Part shown: in pieces, positions 53,256 to 64,000 of the stretch
How positions within the stretch are numbered: the stretch's first letter is position 1
Layout: each line of letters opens with the position of its first letter
Origin: Acrocarpospora phusangensis
GTDB lineage: Bacteria; Actinomycetota; Actinomycetes; Streptosporangiales; Streptosporangiaceae
Assembly: GCF_016862995.1 (NCBI RefSeq)
Contig: NZ_BOOA01000002.1
Coordinates: 62,001-126,000, forward strand
DNA: 64,000 nt
Direction: 5' to 3'
Notes under the pieces: generated by a model
What the model saw: only the letters and a program-made list of their open reading frames with translations
Database searches by the model: none
What the model was told of the DNA's origin: nothing
Translations under genes and position numbers: made by a program

Positions 53256-53674
53256 TGCCCGAGGTCCACGACAACCCGAACCCCTGGATTGCCGAACATA
53301 TCCGTCGTTTCGAGGAGACCGGCGGTCGGCCACGGCCGGGTGTGAACGACCTGCTGCTGACGACCCGGGGGCGAAAAAGCGGCGAGCTGCGCCGCACTGC
53401 ACTGGTCTACGGACGTGACGGCGGCCGTTACGTCCTGGCGGCCTCCAACCGCGGAGCGGATCATCACCCTGCCTGGTACCTGAACCTGCTCACCGACCCG
53501 CATGTCACCGTGCAGGTCGGTACGGAGACCTTCACCGCCCGAGCACGCCCCGCCACGGCGGCAGAGCGTCCACATCTGTGGCACCTGATCGTGTCGGCCA
53601 TGCCGCAGTACGCGGCCTACCAGGAGCAAACCACTCGCGAGATCCCCGTGGTTCTCCTGGAACGCAATAGGTGA
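53255..53674 (+). CDS. Nitroreductase family deazaflavin (F420)-dependent oxidoreductase
   Basis: A 139-residue Ddn-type protein: LLLTTRGRKSGELRRTALVY (F420 site), YVLAASNRGADHHPAWYLNL and VTVQVGTETF. The family reduces quinones or nitro compounds with F420H2. The ATG shares a base with the stop of the preceding reductase gene, so the pair is co-translated under likely HxlR control. A GTG at 53252 is an alternative start. Confidence 0.9.
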   Translation: MPEVHDNPNPWIAEHIRRFEETGGRPRPGVNDLLLTTRGRKSGELRRTALVYGRDGGRYVLAASNRGADHHPAWYLNLLTDPHVTVQVGTETFTARARPATAAERPHLWHLIVSAMPQYAAYQEQTTREIPVVLLERNR

Positions 53675-53792
53675 ATAGGCGGCGGGACGGTCCCGAGTAG
53701 CGGATCGATCATGGCTGGCCGACGGCGTGCAACAGTCCTGGGCGGGCGTGGACAGCGATGGACGAGTCTCCGGTCCAGGCGGCGCGCCGATT

Positions 53793-54254
53793 TCAGGCGA
53801 GGCGCGCCGGGAAACCACCCGTCGCGACCGGGCCCCAGCGGGTGGGGGTGACGCGTACCAGGGATTTGCCCTGGCGGGCCATGGCCGTCCGGTATTCGTC
53901 CCAGTCGGGATGTTCGCCCGAGATCGAGCGGAAGTAGTCCACGAGGGGTTCGAGCGCCTCGGGCAGGTCGAGCACTTCGGCGGTGCCGTCCACCTGGACC
54001 CATGGGCCGTCGAAGTCGTCGGACAGCACGATGACGCTGACCTGCTCGTCGCGCCGGGCGTTGCGGGTCTTGGCCCGCTCGGGGTAGGTCGAGATCACGA
54101 TCCTGCCCTCGGCGTCGACGCCGCACGTCACCGGCGACGCCTGCGGCCGTCCGTCACGTCGCGCCGTGATGAGGATCGCCCGGTGCCGTTCCCGCAGGAA
54201 GTCGAGCAGCTGGTCACGGGTGACGGTGTCGGACGTGGCGATCTTCCGGCTCAT
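53793..54254 (-). CDS. PPOX-class F420-dependent enzyme (pyridoxamine-phosphate-oxidase-like fold)
   Basis: A 153-residue split-barrel flavin/F420-binding protein: FLRERHRAILITARRDGRPQ, VISTYPERAKTRNAR, VSVIVLSDDFDGPWVQVDG. The pattern is of the F420-dependent PPOX group in actinobacteria. Substrate unknown. It stands alone on the minus strand, convergent with the Ddn-type gene. Confidence 0.88.
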   Translation of the reverse strand: MSRKIATSDTVTRDQLLDFLRERHRAILITARRDGRPQASPVTCGVDAEGRIVISTYPERAKTRNARRDEQVSVIVLSDDFDGPWVQVDGTAEVLDLPEALEPLVDYFRSISGEHPDWDEYRTAMARQGKSLVRVTPTRWGPVATGGFPARLA

Positions 54255-54274
54255 ACGGCAACTCTAGGCGGCGA

Positions 54275-55714
54275 TCACCGCTCGTCGAAATCGGCGAAGG
54301 GCATGCCGTGCTCCTCGGCTTGGTGCACGCGTTCGCCGGAACCGAGCAGGGACCTGGTCAGCGCTTCCCGCTCGCCCAGCATGTCCGTCAGAGCCTGGCT
54401 CAAGTGTTCGCCGGTCAGGACGGGTGACGGGTCCTCGTCGCGGAGCGCGGTCAGGACCGTACGGCGGAGGAGTTCCTTGAAGAACGACGCGGTGGCGCCG
54501 GCCGTCTTGGCGACGACCGGGTCGAGGTCGGCTTCCAGCCGCAGGTCACGGGCGTACAGGCGGAGGAGCGCGGTACGGCCGACGGCGTCCGGCTTGGGGA
54601 TCTCCACGGCGAGGTCCACGCGTCCCGGGCGGTCGACCAGGGCGTGTTCGAGCACGTCTGCCCGGTTGGTGGTGAGGACGAAGGTGACGTCGGCGTCGGC
54701 GCCCACGCCGTCCATCGCGTCGAGGAGGGCGAACAGCAGCGGGTTGCCGTCGTCGGTGTGCGAGCGGTCGCGGGCGACCAGGTCCACGTCCTCCAGGATG
54801 ATGATCGCGGGCTGGAGCCGCCGGGCCAGGCCGGCGGCCTGGGTGACGTACCGGATGGCGGTGCCGGTCATGACGATCACCGTGCACTCGCTCATGCGGC
54901 CCATGAGGTAGCGGACGGTGTGCGTCTTGCCGGTGCCGGGCGGCCCGTGGAGCAGCAGGCCCCGCTTGAGGTGCTGGCCGTGCTCCCGCAGCCGTACGGC
55001 ATGCTCGGCGATCCCCACGATGTGCCGTTCGATGGTCGCCAGCACCCCGCCCGGCAGGATGACCTCGTCGGCGGCGAGGCTGGGGCGGGGCAGGAACGTC
55101 ACCAGGTCGTTGCCGCGGTGCTCGCTCCACGCGAACGACAGGACCTGCCCCCGGTAGATGTCGTGCTCGCGCATCAGCCGTTCGATCGCGTCGCGGGTGC
55201 CGGTGGCGCTGCGCCGGTCCGGGGCGAGGACGACGATCCGGCACTGCGGGGCCGAGTGCTCCTGCGCGCCGCGCAGCCCGACCACCACCGGGACTCCTTC
55301 GGGGGAGCGGGTCAGGATCAGGCCGAGCGAGATGACCTCGGTGGTCTCGTCGGGCCCGACGGCGGCGGTGGCGTAGTCGACGGCGCCGGGTTCGAAGCGC
55401 TCCCAGTTCCGCTCGGCGCTGGCCAGCATGTTGACGATGTCGTTGTGCTCGCGGCCGTGCCCGGCGATCCCGAACCACTCGGCGTCCGGGGTGTGCGCCG
55501 CCAGGTACGCGTCCAGGCCGCGCTGCAGGTTGACGTGCTCCCAGGTGGGGAACCTCTCGACGACGTTGACGACGTCCTTGAGCGAGCACCCGAGATGCCC
55601 GGTGACCCGCGCCACCAGTTCGGGGGTCGGCCGCGCCTCGTCCAGCTGGTGGTGGGCGTCCTTGAGGAGCTCGCTGAGAGCCCGCGTCAGCTCCTTGGCG
55701 TCCTTGAGGTCCAT
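54275..55714 (-). CDS. AAA-family ATPase
   Basis: A 479-residue protein. The N-terminal ~230 residues are an unfamiliar helical/alpha-beta domain (DAYLAAHTPDAEWFGIAGHG). From about residue 235 on it is an AAA module: Walker A HGPPGTGKTHTV, Walker B IIILEDVDLVARD, sensor 1 FVLTTNRAD and arginine finger region DRPGRVDLAVEIP. It resembles FtsH/CDC48-type AAA domains without protease. The C-terminal acidic tail ends EEHGMPFADFDER. The start ATG at 55714 is chosen because the open frame upstream is antisense to metH. It is divergent from metH. Target proteins unknown. Confidence 0.88.
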   Translation of the reverse strand: MDLKDAKELTRALSELLKDAHHQLDEARPTPELVARVTGHLGCSLKDVVNVVERFPTWEHVNLQRGLDAYLAAHTPDAEWFGIAGHGREHNDIVNMLASAERNWERFEPGAVDYATAAVGPDETTEVISLGLILTRSPEGVPVVVGLRGAQEHSAPQCRIVVLAPDRRSATGTRDAIERLMREHDIYRGQVLSFAWSEHRGNDLVTFLPRPSLAADEVILPGGVLATIERHIVGIAEHAVRLREHGQHLKRGLLLHGPPGTGKTHTVRYLMGRMSECTVIVMTGTAIRYVTQAAGLARRLQPAIIILEDVDLVARDRSHTDDGNPLLFALLDAMDGVGADADVTFVLTTNRADVLEHALVDRPGRVDLAVEIPKPDAVGRTALLRLYARDLRLEADLDPVVAKTAGATASFFKELLRRTVLTALRDEDPSPVLTGEHLSQALTDMLGEREALTRSLLGSGERVHQAEEHGMPFADFDER

Positions 55715-55813
55715 ACGCCCCACACTGGCAGAGCTCACCCTGATTCGTGAGGGATTGCCCGTCAGGCGGTCGCATGATCGTGGGAGTGCCAGTCGGACGA
55801 GTGTGAGCTCAGG

Positions 55814-55819
55814 TAGACT
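55814..55819 (+). promoter_or_regulatory. metH: Probable -10 box of metH
   Basis: TAGACT fits the TANNNT pattern and would place the transcription start near 55826, right at the 5' end of the riboswitch. No good -35 box is visible at the expected distance. Confidence 0.4.
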
Positions 55820-55827
55820 TGAGGCAG

Positions 55828-55908
55828 GTCGAGAGGCGCTGCAACGGGCTGGAGCCCGCCACGCTCGACTGGAACCATCCCCCTCAAGGTCGCCTCCCAC
55901 GTGGGAGG
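55828..55908 (+). ncRNA. S-adenosylhomocysteine (SAH) riboswitch with ribosome-site switch, upstream of metH
   Basis: The leader contains GTCGAG (55828-55833) pairing with CTCGAC (55864-55869), the core GGCGCTGCAACGGGCT with hairpin GGGCT..AGCCC, then GCCACGCTCGAC, and GAGGCG (55833-55838) pairing with CGCCTC (55891-55896). This follows the SAH aptamer layout known upstream of ahcY and metH. Directly after, CCTCCCAC (55893-55900) is the exact complement of GTGGGAGG (55901-55908), which holds the metH ribosome site. The two pairings exclude each other, so SAH binding should free the site and turn metH on. Confidence 0.8.
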
Positions 55909-55918
55909 AGACTTTCTG

Positions 55919-59521
<3,603 letters not shown>

Positions 59522-59597
59522 GGCTGGTGAGAACGGGCAGGGGAAGGGTCTGGACAGTGCTCAGGCAGCGTCTAGGCAGCTCAGAAGGGAGACAGCC

Positions 59598-60140
59598 ATG
59601 ATCGAAGGCAAGACCGTCGCATTTCTCGCCGCTCCCGAGGGCACCGAGCAGGTCGAGCTGACCGACCCCTGGCAGACCATCCTGCACGCCGGGGGCACGC
59701 CCAGGTTGATCTCCACCCGGGAAGGCCGGATCCAGGCGTTCCACCACCTCGACCGCGCCGACACCTTCCCGGTGGACGCCACCCTGGACGAGGTCGACGC
59801 CGCCCAGTTCGACGGGCTCGTACTGCCCGGCGGTGTCGCCAACCCCGACTACCTGCGTACGCGCCCCGAGGCCGTCCGGTTCGTCCGGGCGTTCTTCGAC
59901 ATGGGGAAGCCCGTCGCGGCGATCTGTCACGCGCCGTGGACGCTCATCGAGGCGGATGTCGTACGGGGGCGGACGATGACGTCGTGGCCCAGCCTGCAGA
60001 CGGATCTGCGCAATGCGGGCGCGACCTGGCATGACCAGGAGGTCGTGGTCTGCAATGCGGCCCCGTCGACTCTGGTCACCAGCCGCATGCCCGACGACCT
60101 GAAGGCCTTCGGCGAAGCGACGATCGACGCGTTCGCCTGA
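59598..60140 (+). CDS. DJ-1/PfpI family protein
   Basis: A 180-residue class-I-glutamine-amidotransferase-fold protein. The nucleophile elbow AAICHAPWTLIEA contains the conserved Cys followed by His, and VLPGGVANPDYLR and the N-terminal acidic Glu region fit the PfpI/YhbO group (protease, deglycase or chaperone claims for the family are debated). Its ATG has AAGGGAG upstream. It ends with a long perfect terminator hairpin. Confidence 0.9.
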   Translation: MIEGKTVAFLAAPEGTEQVELTDPWQTILHAGGTPRLISTREGRIQAFHHLDRADTFPVDATLDEVDAAQFDGLVLPGGVANPDYLRTRPEAVRFVRAFFDMGKPVAAICHAPWTLIEADVVRGRTMTSWPSLQTDLRNAGATWHDQEVVVCNAAPSTLVTSRMPDDLKAFGEATIDAFA

Positions 60141-60152
60141 CCCTCGGACGAT

Positions 60153-60185
60153 GGCCGGACGGTGCCACAAGCGCACCGTCCGGCC
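60153..60185 (+). terminator. Terminator after the DJ-1/PfpI gene
   Basis: A perfect 13-bp stem GGCCGGACGGTGC / GCACCGTCCGGCC with a 7-base loop begins 12 bases after the stop. A second small hairpin, TTTCACC / GGTGAAA (60199-60218), follows. Confidence 0.8.
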
Positions 60186-60249
60186 CATGCGTAAACAGTT
60201 TCACCCTGAAAGGTGAAATCCATTTACCCTTCCCGCCGCTGCTTTGCTC

Positions 60250-60445
60250 ACGGGCCGAGCGCCAGCTCAAACGGGTGGGAGAGCCACCGCAAGCACTGCC
60301 AGGGCATGCGCCCAGCGCCGGAGGAGGGGCCGAGCGCCAGCTCACAAAGGGTGGGCGGGTGGGAGAACCACCGTAAGCAATGCCGGGCATGCGGCCAGCG
60401 CTGGAGGAGGGGCCGAGCGCCAGCTCACAGAGGGTGGGAGAACCA
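60250..60445. repeat. Tandem repeat of about 80 bp, about 2.6 copies, with a G-quadruplex tract
   Basis: Each unit begins GGGCCGAGCGCCAGCTCA, continues with a G-rich GGGTGGGAGA.CCACC segment and ends CAGCGC.GGAGGAG. Unit starts are near 60255, 60328 and 60410. The middle copy carries GGGTGGGCGGGTGGG at 60349-60363. The 375-base gap between the DJ-1 and hydrolase genes holds nothing else apart from the terminator. Confidence 0.8.
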
Positions 60446-60515
60446 CGTGTACCGGCGGAAGGCCGGAGGCAAGGGTGAGCGGAGTTTTGAGAGGTTCCGT
60501 CGGCGCTGGTCGGGG

Positions 60516-61238
60516 TTAGGTCAGGTGCTCGGAGAAGAAGGTGGTGATTCGGTGCCAGGCATGGGGGGCGGATTCGGGGTCGGGGGCGATGCCGGCGATG
60601 TGGAGGAGGGGACGGAGGGCTAAGGGGGTGGTGACTTCGTCGTTGAGGAAGGCGTGGCCGGCGGTGGGGTACTCCTTGACGTCGTGAGGGACGTCGAGGG
60701 TGGTGAGGGCGGATTCGAGGCGGGCGGCGGCGTTTCTGAGGGTGCGGTCGCGGGCGCCGTAGTTGGCGACGATGGGGCAGGAGCCGGTGAGGGTGGCCTC
60801 GAGGTCGCGGGGGAGTCTGCCGTAGTTGACGGAGGCGGCGTCGAAGCCGGTGGTGGTGGTGAGGAGGGCGAAGGCACCGCCCAGGCAGAAGCCGATGACG
60901 CCGATTTTGCCGGTGCAGTCGGGGGAGGCGGCGAGCCAGGTTCTGGCGGTTTCGATGTCGGCGAAGGGGCGGCCTTCGCGTCTTTGGAGCGCGCGGATGG
61001 TGGAGACGAGGCAGCGTCGCGGGCCGCCGGCGCTGAAGAGATCCACGGCGAGGGTCAGGTAACCGGCCTGGGCCATACGGTCGGCATGGCGGAGGATCAT
61101 CGGCTCCAGCCCCATGATCTCGTGGATCATCACCACGCCGGGCCAAGGCCCCTCGCCCTGAGGCGTCGCGAGATATCCGCGTAGGGGTTGTGATCCGCCG
61201 TGCTGCGCGGCGTGCTGCGTCAGATCGATCTCGGCCAT
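60516..61238 (-). CDS. Dienelactone hydrolase family protein
   Basis: A 240-residue alpha/beta hydrolase with the Cys-type nucleophile elbow GFCLGGAFAL, a His in TAGHAFLND and VVMIHEIMGL near the N-terminus. The Cys in place of Ser is the hallmark of dienelactone hydrolases; the natural substrate is unknown. It is a single gene on the minus strand. Confidence 0.9.
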   Translation of the reverse strand: MAEIDLTQHAAQHGGSQPLRGYLATPQGEGPWPGVVMIHEIMGLEPMILRHADRMAQAGYLTLAVDLFSAGGPRRCLVSTIRALQRREGRPFADIETARTWLAASPDCTGKIGVIGFCLGGAFALLTTTTGFDAASVNYGRLPRDLEATLTGSCPIVANYGARDRTLRNAAARLESALTTLDVPHDVKEYPTAGHAFLNDEVTTPLALRPLLHIAGIAPDPESAPHAWHRITTFFSEHLT

Positions 61239-61427
61239 CTGAGCTCCCGCTATTGACCCGCTGTTTCAGCGTCTGACCCTAAGGCCGCCCATGCCCGACT
61301 GGGGGCGTATTGCCCATCCACGTCCACGCAGTACGCCCAGTGGCTTTGCGGGCCATCTCGTTTGACGCAGGTGACGCTGTTCGCCGCACCGGTGCCAAGG
61401 GCGACCGGCTTCGTTCTGTCCGGGGTC

Positions 61428-61745
61428 CTAGTCGCGGTCGACTTTGAATTTGATGATTTTGCCGGTCTTGATGGAGACGTAGACGTCGTACTCGTAGCGG
61501 CCCTTTTCGAGTTCGATTTTCCAGGTGCGGTGGCCGTGCTCGTATTCGCGTTCCACGTCGGTGACGCGGGCGCCGGGGACGGCTTTCTTGGCGATTTTGA
61601 TGGCCTTGGCGCGGGTGATGTCGGCCGCGGCGGTGGAAGCGGAGGCGGTGCCGGCGGAAGTCGTGGCGGCGCCGGCGGTGGCGGCGCCGGTGAGGAGAAG
61701 GGCGGTGGCCGTCAGGGCGCCGGTGAGGGCGGTTTTGATTCTCAT
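61428..61745 (-). CDS. Exported PepSY-domain protein
   Basis: A 105-residue protein with a signal peptide (ALTGALTATALLLTGAATAGA) and one PepSY domain (AKAIKIAKKAVPGARVTDVE, YDVYVSIKTGKIIKFKVD). PepSY domains outside the cell inhibit peptidases or take part in metal and redox sensing. It follows the histidine kinase gene on the same strand after 46 bases, so it belongs to the two-component operon and may be its extracellular accessory or target. Confidence 0.9.
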   Translation of the reverse strand: MRIKTALTGALTATALLLTGAATAGAATTSAGTASASTAAADITRAKAIKIAKKAVPGARVTDVEREYEHGHRTWKIELEKGRYEYDVYVSIKTGKIIKFKVDRD

Positions 61746-61791
61746 GGCTTTACCGTTGCCTGGGGTTGGCTATGGGCGCGCTTTGCGAGGG

Positions 61792-63051
61792 TTAAGGCGC
61801 GGCAAAGGTGAGGGTGACGGTGGTTCCGCCGCCGGGTGGCGTGCTCAGGGTCATGGTGCCGCCGGCCGATTGGGCGGTACGGCGGGCGATGTCGAGGCCG
61901 AGGCCGGTGGAGTTGCCGCCGCTTCGGCCGCGCTCGGTGAGTTGGGGGATGCCCGGTCCTGAGTCGGTGACGGTGAGTTCGGCGCCGGGGGTGGAGGGCG
62001 TCAGCCGTACCGACATGGGGATGCCTTCGGGGGTGTGGGCGAAGACGTTTTCGAGGAGGGCGTCCACGGCGGCGGCGAGGTCGTCTGCGGAGGCGGCGAC
62101 CGGGAGGGGGGAGCCGGGGAGGGACAACGTGAGGGGGCGGTCCTGTTCTTCGGCGAGTACGGACCAGAAGGTGACGCGGGCGGCGACGACGGCGGTGGCG
62201 TCGCAGGAGCCGCGTTCCCTGCTCCGGCGGCGTACGTCGACGATCACAGAGGTGACGGCGCGGTCGAGAGCGTCGACGCGGGTGCCGAGGCGTTCGGCCT
62301 CGTCCGGATTGGACAGGGATTCGGCTTCGAGGCGGAGACCGGTCAGGGGGGTACGGAGGCGGTGCGAGATGTCGGCGACCGATTCGCGTTCTTCATGGAG
62401 GAGGGCGTCGATTCGGGTCGCCAGGTGGTTGAGGGCGAGGGCGGCGGCGCGGATCTCCGGAGGGCCGGTGGGGGTGGCACGGGCGGACAGGTCGCCGCCG
62501 GCGAGACGGTGGGAGACCTGGGCGAGGCCGGTCATCGGGCGGGTGAGCGCGACCGCGAGACGATCGGCCACCAGGACGCCGAGCCCGACGAGGATCAGGC
62601 CAAGCAGCAGCAGTCCAAGCCACGCCGCCTGTACGCCCCTGCTCAGATCGGCGGCAGAAAGCAGCACCCGCACCACGCTGGTCCCGGATTCGCCCTGAAC
62701 TGCGACGAGGATCTCGCGTCCGCCTCCGGGGGCTTCCGCGGAGAGGCTCCGGCCGCGGGCGGCGAGATCGACGGCGGGGGAGCGTTCGGCCGGGACTCCG
62801 GCGACCGTTCCATCAGGGAGGAAGACCGAGATCTGATGGCCACCTGCGGCGGACGCACGGTTCGCCGTAAGCGCGAGCGCGGCCGGGTCGACCGTGCCGA
62901 TTACGGCGGCGACCGACTGGGCCTCGGTAGTGGCCTGGGCGACCGCGCCGTTCTCGGCGGCCGATCGCACCAGCAGGCCCATCGGCACCAGCATCGCGAT
63001 CAGGACGAGCGAGGTGGTCGCGGCGACCAGAAGTGCCAGCCTACGTCTCAT
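61792..63051 (-). CDS. Sensor histidine kinase
   Basis: A 419-residue membrane kinase: a first helix (LALLVAATTSLVLIAMLVPM), a ~120-residue outside region, a second helix (LGLLLLGLILVGLGVLVAD), a HAMP domain, the HisKA box DISHRLRTPLTGL with His230, and an HATPase with DSGPGIPQ and GNSTGLGLDI. It pairs with the response regulator gene 157 bases upstream. The gap between the two genes is filled with tandem repeats, unusual for a kinase-regulator pair. Confidence 0.93.
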   Translation of the reverse strand: MRRRLALLVAATTSLVLIAMLVPMGLLVRSAAENGAVAQATTEAQSVAAVIGTVDPAALALTANRASAAGGHQISVFLPDGTVAGVPAERSPAVDLAARGRSLSAEAPGGGREILVAVQGESGTSVVRVLLSAADLSRGVQAAWLGLLLLGLILVGLGVLVADRLAVALTRPMTGLAQVSHRLAGGDLSARATPTGPPEIRAAALALNHLATRIDALLHEERESVADISHRLRTPLTGLRLEAESLSNPDEAERLGTRVDALDRAVTSVIVDVRRRSRERGSCDATAVVAARVTFWSVLAEEQDRPLTLSLPGSPLPVAASADDLAAAVDALLENVFAHTPEGIPMSVRLTPSTPGAELTVTDSGPGIPQLTERGRSGGNSTGLGLDIARRTAQSAGGTMTLSTPPGGGTTVTLTFAAP

Positions 63052-63054
63052 GTC

Positions 63055-63205
63055 GCCAGTCGAGTGGTCATCGGGATTCTTTCGCCGGGTCAGGTGGGGT
63101 CACAGGAGTGCTGGCCTGGGTCTCATCGGGCCGGTCGAGTGGTCATCGGGATTCTTTCGCCGGGGCAGATGGGGCAACCAGGAGTGCCGACCTGGGTTTC
63201 ATCGC
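63055..63205. repeat. Tandem repeat of about 80 bp between regulator and kinase genes
   Basis: Two long near-identical units start with GTCGAGTGGTCATCGGGATT (about 63059 and 63137) and run through TTCGCCGGG.CAG.TGGGG and AGGAGTGC.G.CCTGGGT. A partial third part, GGGTCAGGTGGGGTCGACCAG, enters the end of the regulator gene at about 63205. No gene lies in the gap. Confidence 0.8.
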
Positions 63206-63208
63206 GGG

Positions 63209-63889
63209 TCAGGTGGGGTCGACCAGTTTGACGCCGACGCCGCGTACGGTGTGGAGGAAACGGGGGGCTTGGGCTGTTTCGCCTAGTTTGCGGCGGAGCC
63301 AGGATAGGTGGACGTCGACGGTTTTGTCGGTGCCGCCGTAGGGGACCTGCCAGACCTCGGTGAGGAGTTCGCGTTTGGTGACGACGCGGCCGGGGCGGGA
63401 TGCCAGATACAAGAGCAGGTCGAACTCGCGGGGGGTCAGGTCGATGGGGGTGCCGTCGAGGGTGGTCTCGCGGCCGCGGACGTCCATGTGGAGGCCGCCG
63501 ACGGTGACCGTGGTGTCGGTGTCCTCCTGGCCGGTACGGCGGAGCACCGCCCGGATGCGGGCGTCCAGATGGGTGGCGGTGAACGGTTTGACCACGTAGT
63601 CGTCGGCGCCGGCGTCCAGGAGGCGTACGGTTTCCGGTTCGCCGTCGCGGGCGGTGGCGACGATGACGGGCATGCGGCTGACGGCGCGGAGCATGCGGAG
63701 CAGTTCGGTGCCGTCCAGGTCGGGGAGGCCCAGGTCGAGCACGACGAGGTCGGGCCGGGTGTCGAGGGCCAGGCGGAGGCCGTCTAGGGCGGTGGCGGCG
63801 GAGGACACGGCGTGACCACGATCGCGCAACCCCCGGACCAGGGCCGTACGGATGGTGACGTCATCCTCGACGAGCAGGACGTTTGCCAT
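63209..63889 (-). CDS. OmpR-family response regulator
   Basis: A 226-residue protein: receiver with acidic pair LVEDD, phospho-acceptor Asp52 (VVLDLGLPDLDG) and VVKPF; winged helix with PREFDLLLYLAS and DVHLSWLRRKLGE. It is the first gene of the regulator-kinase-PepSY operon. Its promoter region contains three 11-bp direct repeats that it may bind itself. Confidence 0.94.
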   Translation of the reverse strand: MANVLLVEDDVTIRTALVRGLRDRGHAVSSAATALDGLRLALDTRPDLVVLDLGLPDLDGTELLRMLRAVSRMPVIVATARDGEPETVRLLDAGADDYVVKPFTATHLDARIRAVLRRTGQEDTDTTVTVGGLHMDVRGRETTLDGTPIDLTPREFDLLLYLASRPGRVVTKRELLTEVWQVPYGGTDKTVDVHLSWLRRKLGETAQAPRFLHTVRGVGVKLVDPT

Positions 63890-63928
63890 TTGCGGCCACG
63901 TTAGCCGGTCGGGAGGGGGTGCATAAGG

Positions 63929-63961
63929 TTCTTATCGGGGTCTTAGCGTGGGCTTAGCGCG
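63929..63961. promoter_or_regulatory. Three adjacent 11-bp direct repeats, probable response-regulator site
   Basis: TTCTTATCGGG, GTCTTAGCGTG and GGCTTAGCGCG follow each other without gap, sharing CTTA at the same place in each unit. Contiguous 11-bp repeats are the classical OmpR/PhoB-type site. They lie between the regulator gene and a divergent gene that begins at the window edge, so both could be controlled. Confidence 0.6.
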
Positions 63962-63981
63962 GGGTGGGGGATCGTGTGGGG

Positions 63982-64000
63982 GTGAATCTGCGGACGTTGC
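63982..64000 (+). CDS. Possible start of a divergent gene, cut by the window end
   Basis: A GTG at 63982 opens a frame reading MNLRTL before the window ends. It is divergent from the response regulator gene and behind the 11-bp repeats. Too short to identify. Confidence 0.35.

Noticed and set aside
60250-60445. CRISPR array
   Set aside because: The repeats are about 80 bp units in direct tandem without unique spacers, and no cas genes are present. The same holds for 63055-63205.

Overview
The window is chromosomal DNA from a high-G+C actinomycete. Most of it is near 70% G+C by eye, with frequent GTG starts, overlapping stop/start codons, mycothiol-dependent enzymes, an acyl-CoA carboxylase epsilon subunit and F420/deazaflavin-type oxidoreductases. 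The gene set fits the Streptosporangiales (Nonomuraea/Streptosporangium-like), but no rRNA or species marker is present, so the genus is inference.

Layout. 1-3075: end of a BTAD-type regulator and two exported proteins. 3083-6232: alkylation repair (ogt, Ada-AlkA with a repeat-rich insertion) and a NYN-domain protein. 6344-14694: acyl-CoA carboxylase beta/epsilon, an amino-acid permease, an ABC-2 exporter and PEP carboxylase. 14749-25385 (minus strand): a molybdenum/tungsten redox block made of a MobA-MoaD fusion, an aldehyde ferredoxin oxidoreductase, a two-gene NAD-linked formate dehydrogenase, MoeA and a MoeA-PBP fusion. 25530-38848: birA, a PH-domain protein, a nucleotide cyclase, mycothiol-dependent formaldehyde detoxification, iron storage (bfd-bfr with iron boxes), a two-component pair, GtrA, purK-purE, ugd and an acyl-CoA dehydrogenase.

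38782-52156 is a degenerate genomic island. It is bounded by an imperfect direct repeat of about 160 bp that duplicates the 3' end of the acyl-CoA dehydrogenase gene, and it carries two integrase relics, a tRNA 3'-half relic and an IS3-type orfA relic. Its cargo looks like defence genes: an AT-richer ABC-three-component (ABC-3C) operon with a Mrr-like nuclease, a small operon with a possible PD-(D/E)xK protein, and a Trypco1 gene followed by one 1129-residue protein that joins a trypsin-like protease, a STAND NTPase, a histidine kinase and a response-regulator receiver. That fusion is the most unusual object in the window.

52132-64000 returns to host chromosome: an HxlR regulator with redox enzymes, a PPOX protein, an AAA ATPase, metH behind an apparent S-adenosylhomocysteine riboswitch with a visible ribosome-site switch, a DJ-1 protein, a dienelactone hydrolase, and a PepSY / histidine kinase / response regulator operon with 11-bp direct repeats upstream. 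Several intergenic gaps carry tandem repeats of about 80 bp and G-quadruplex-forming tracts.
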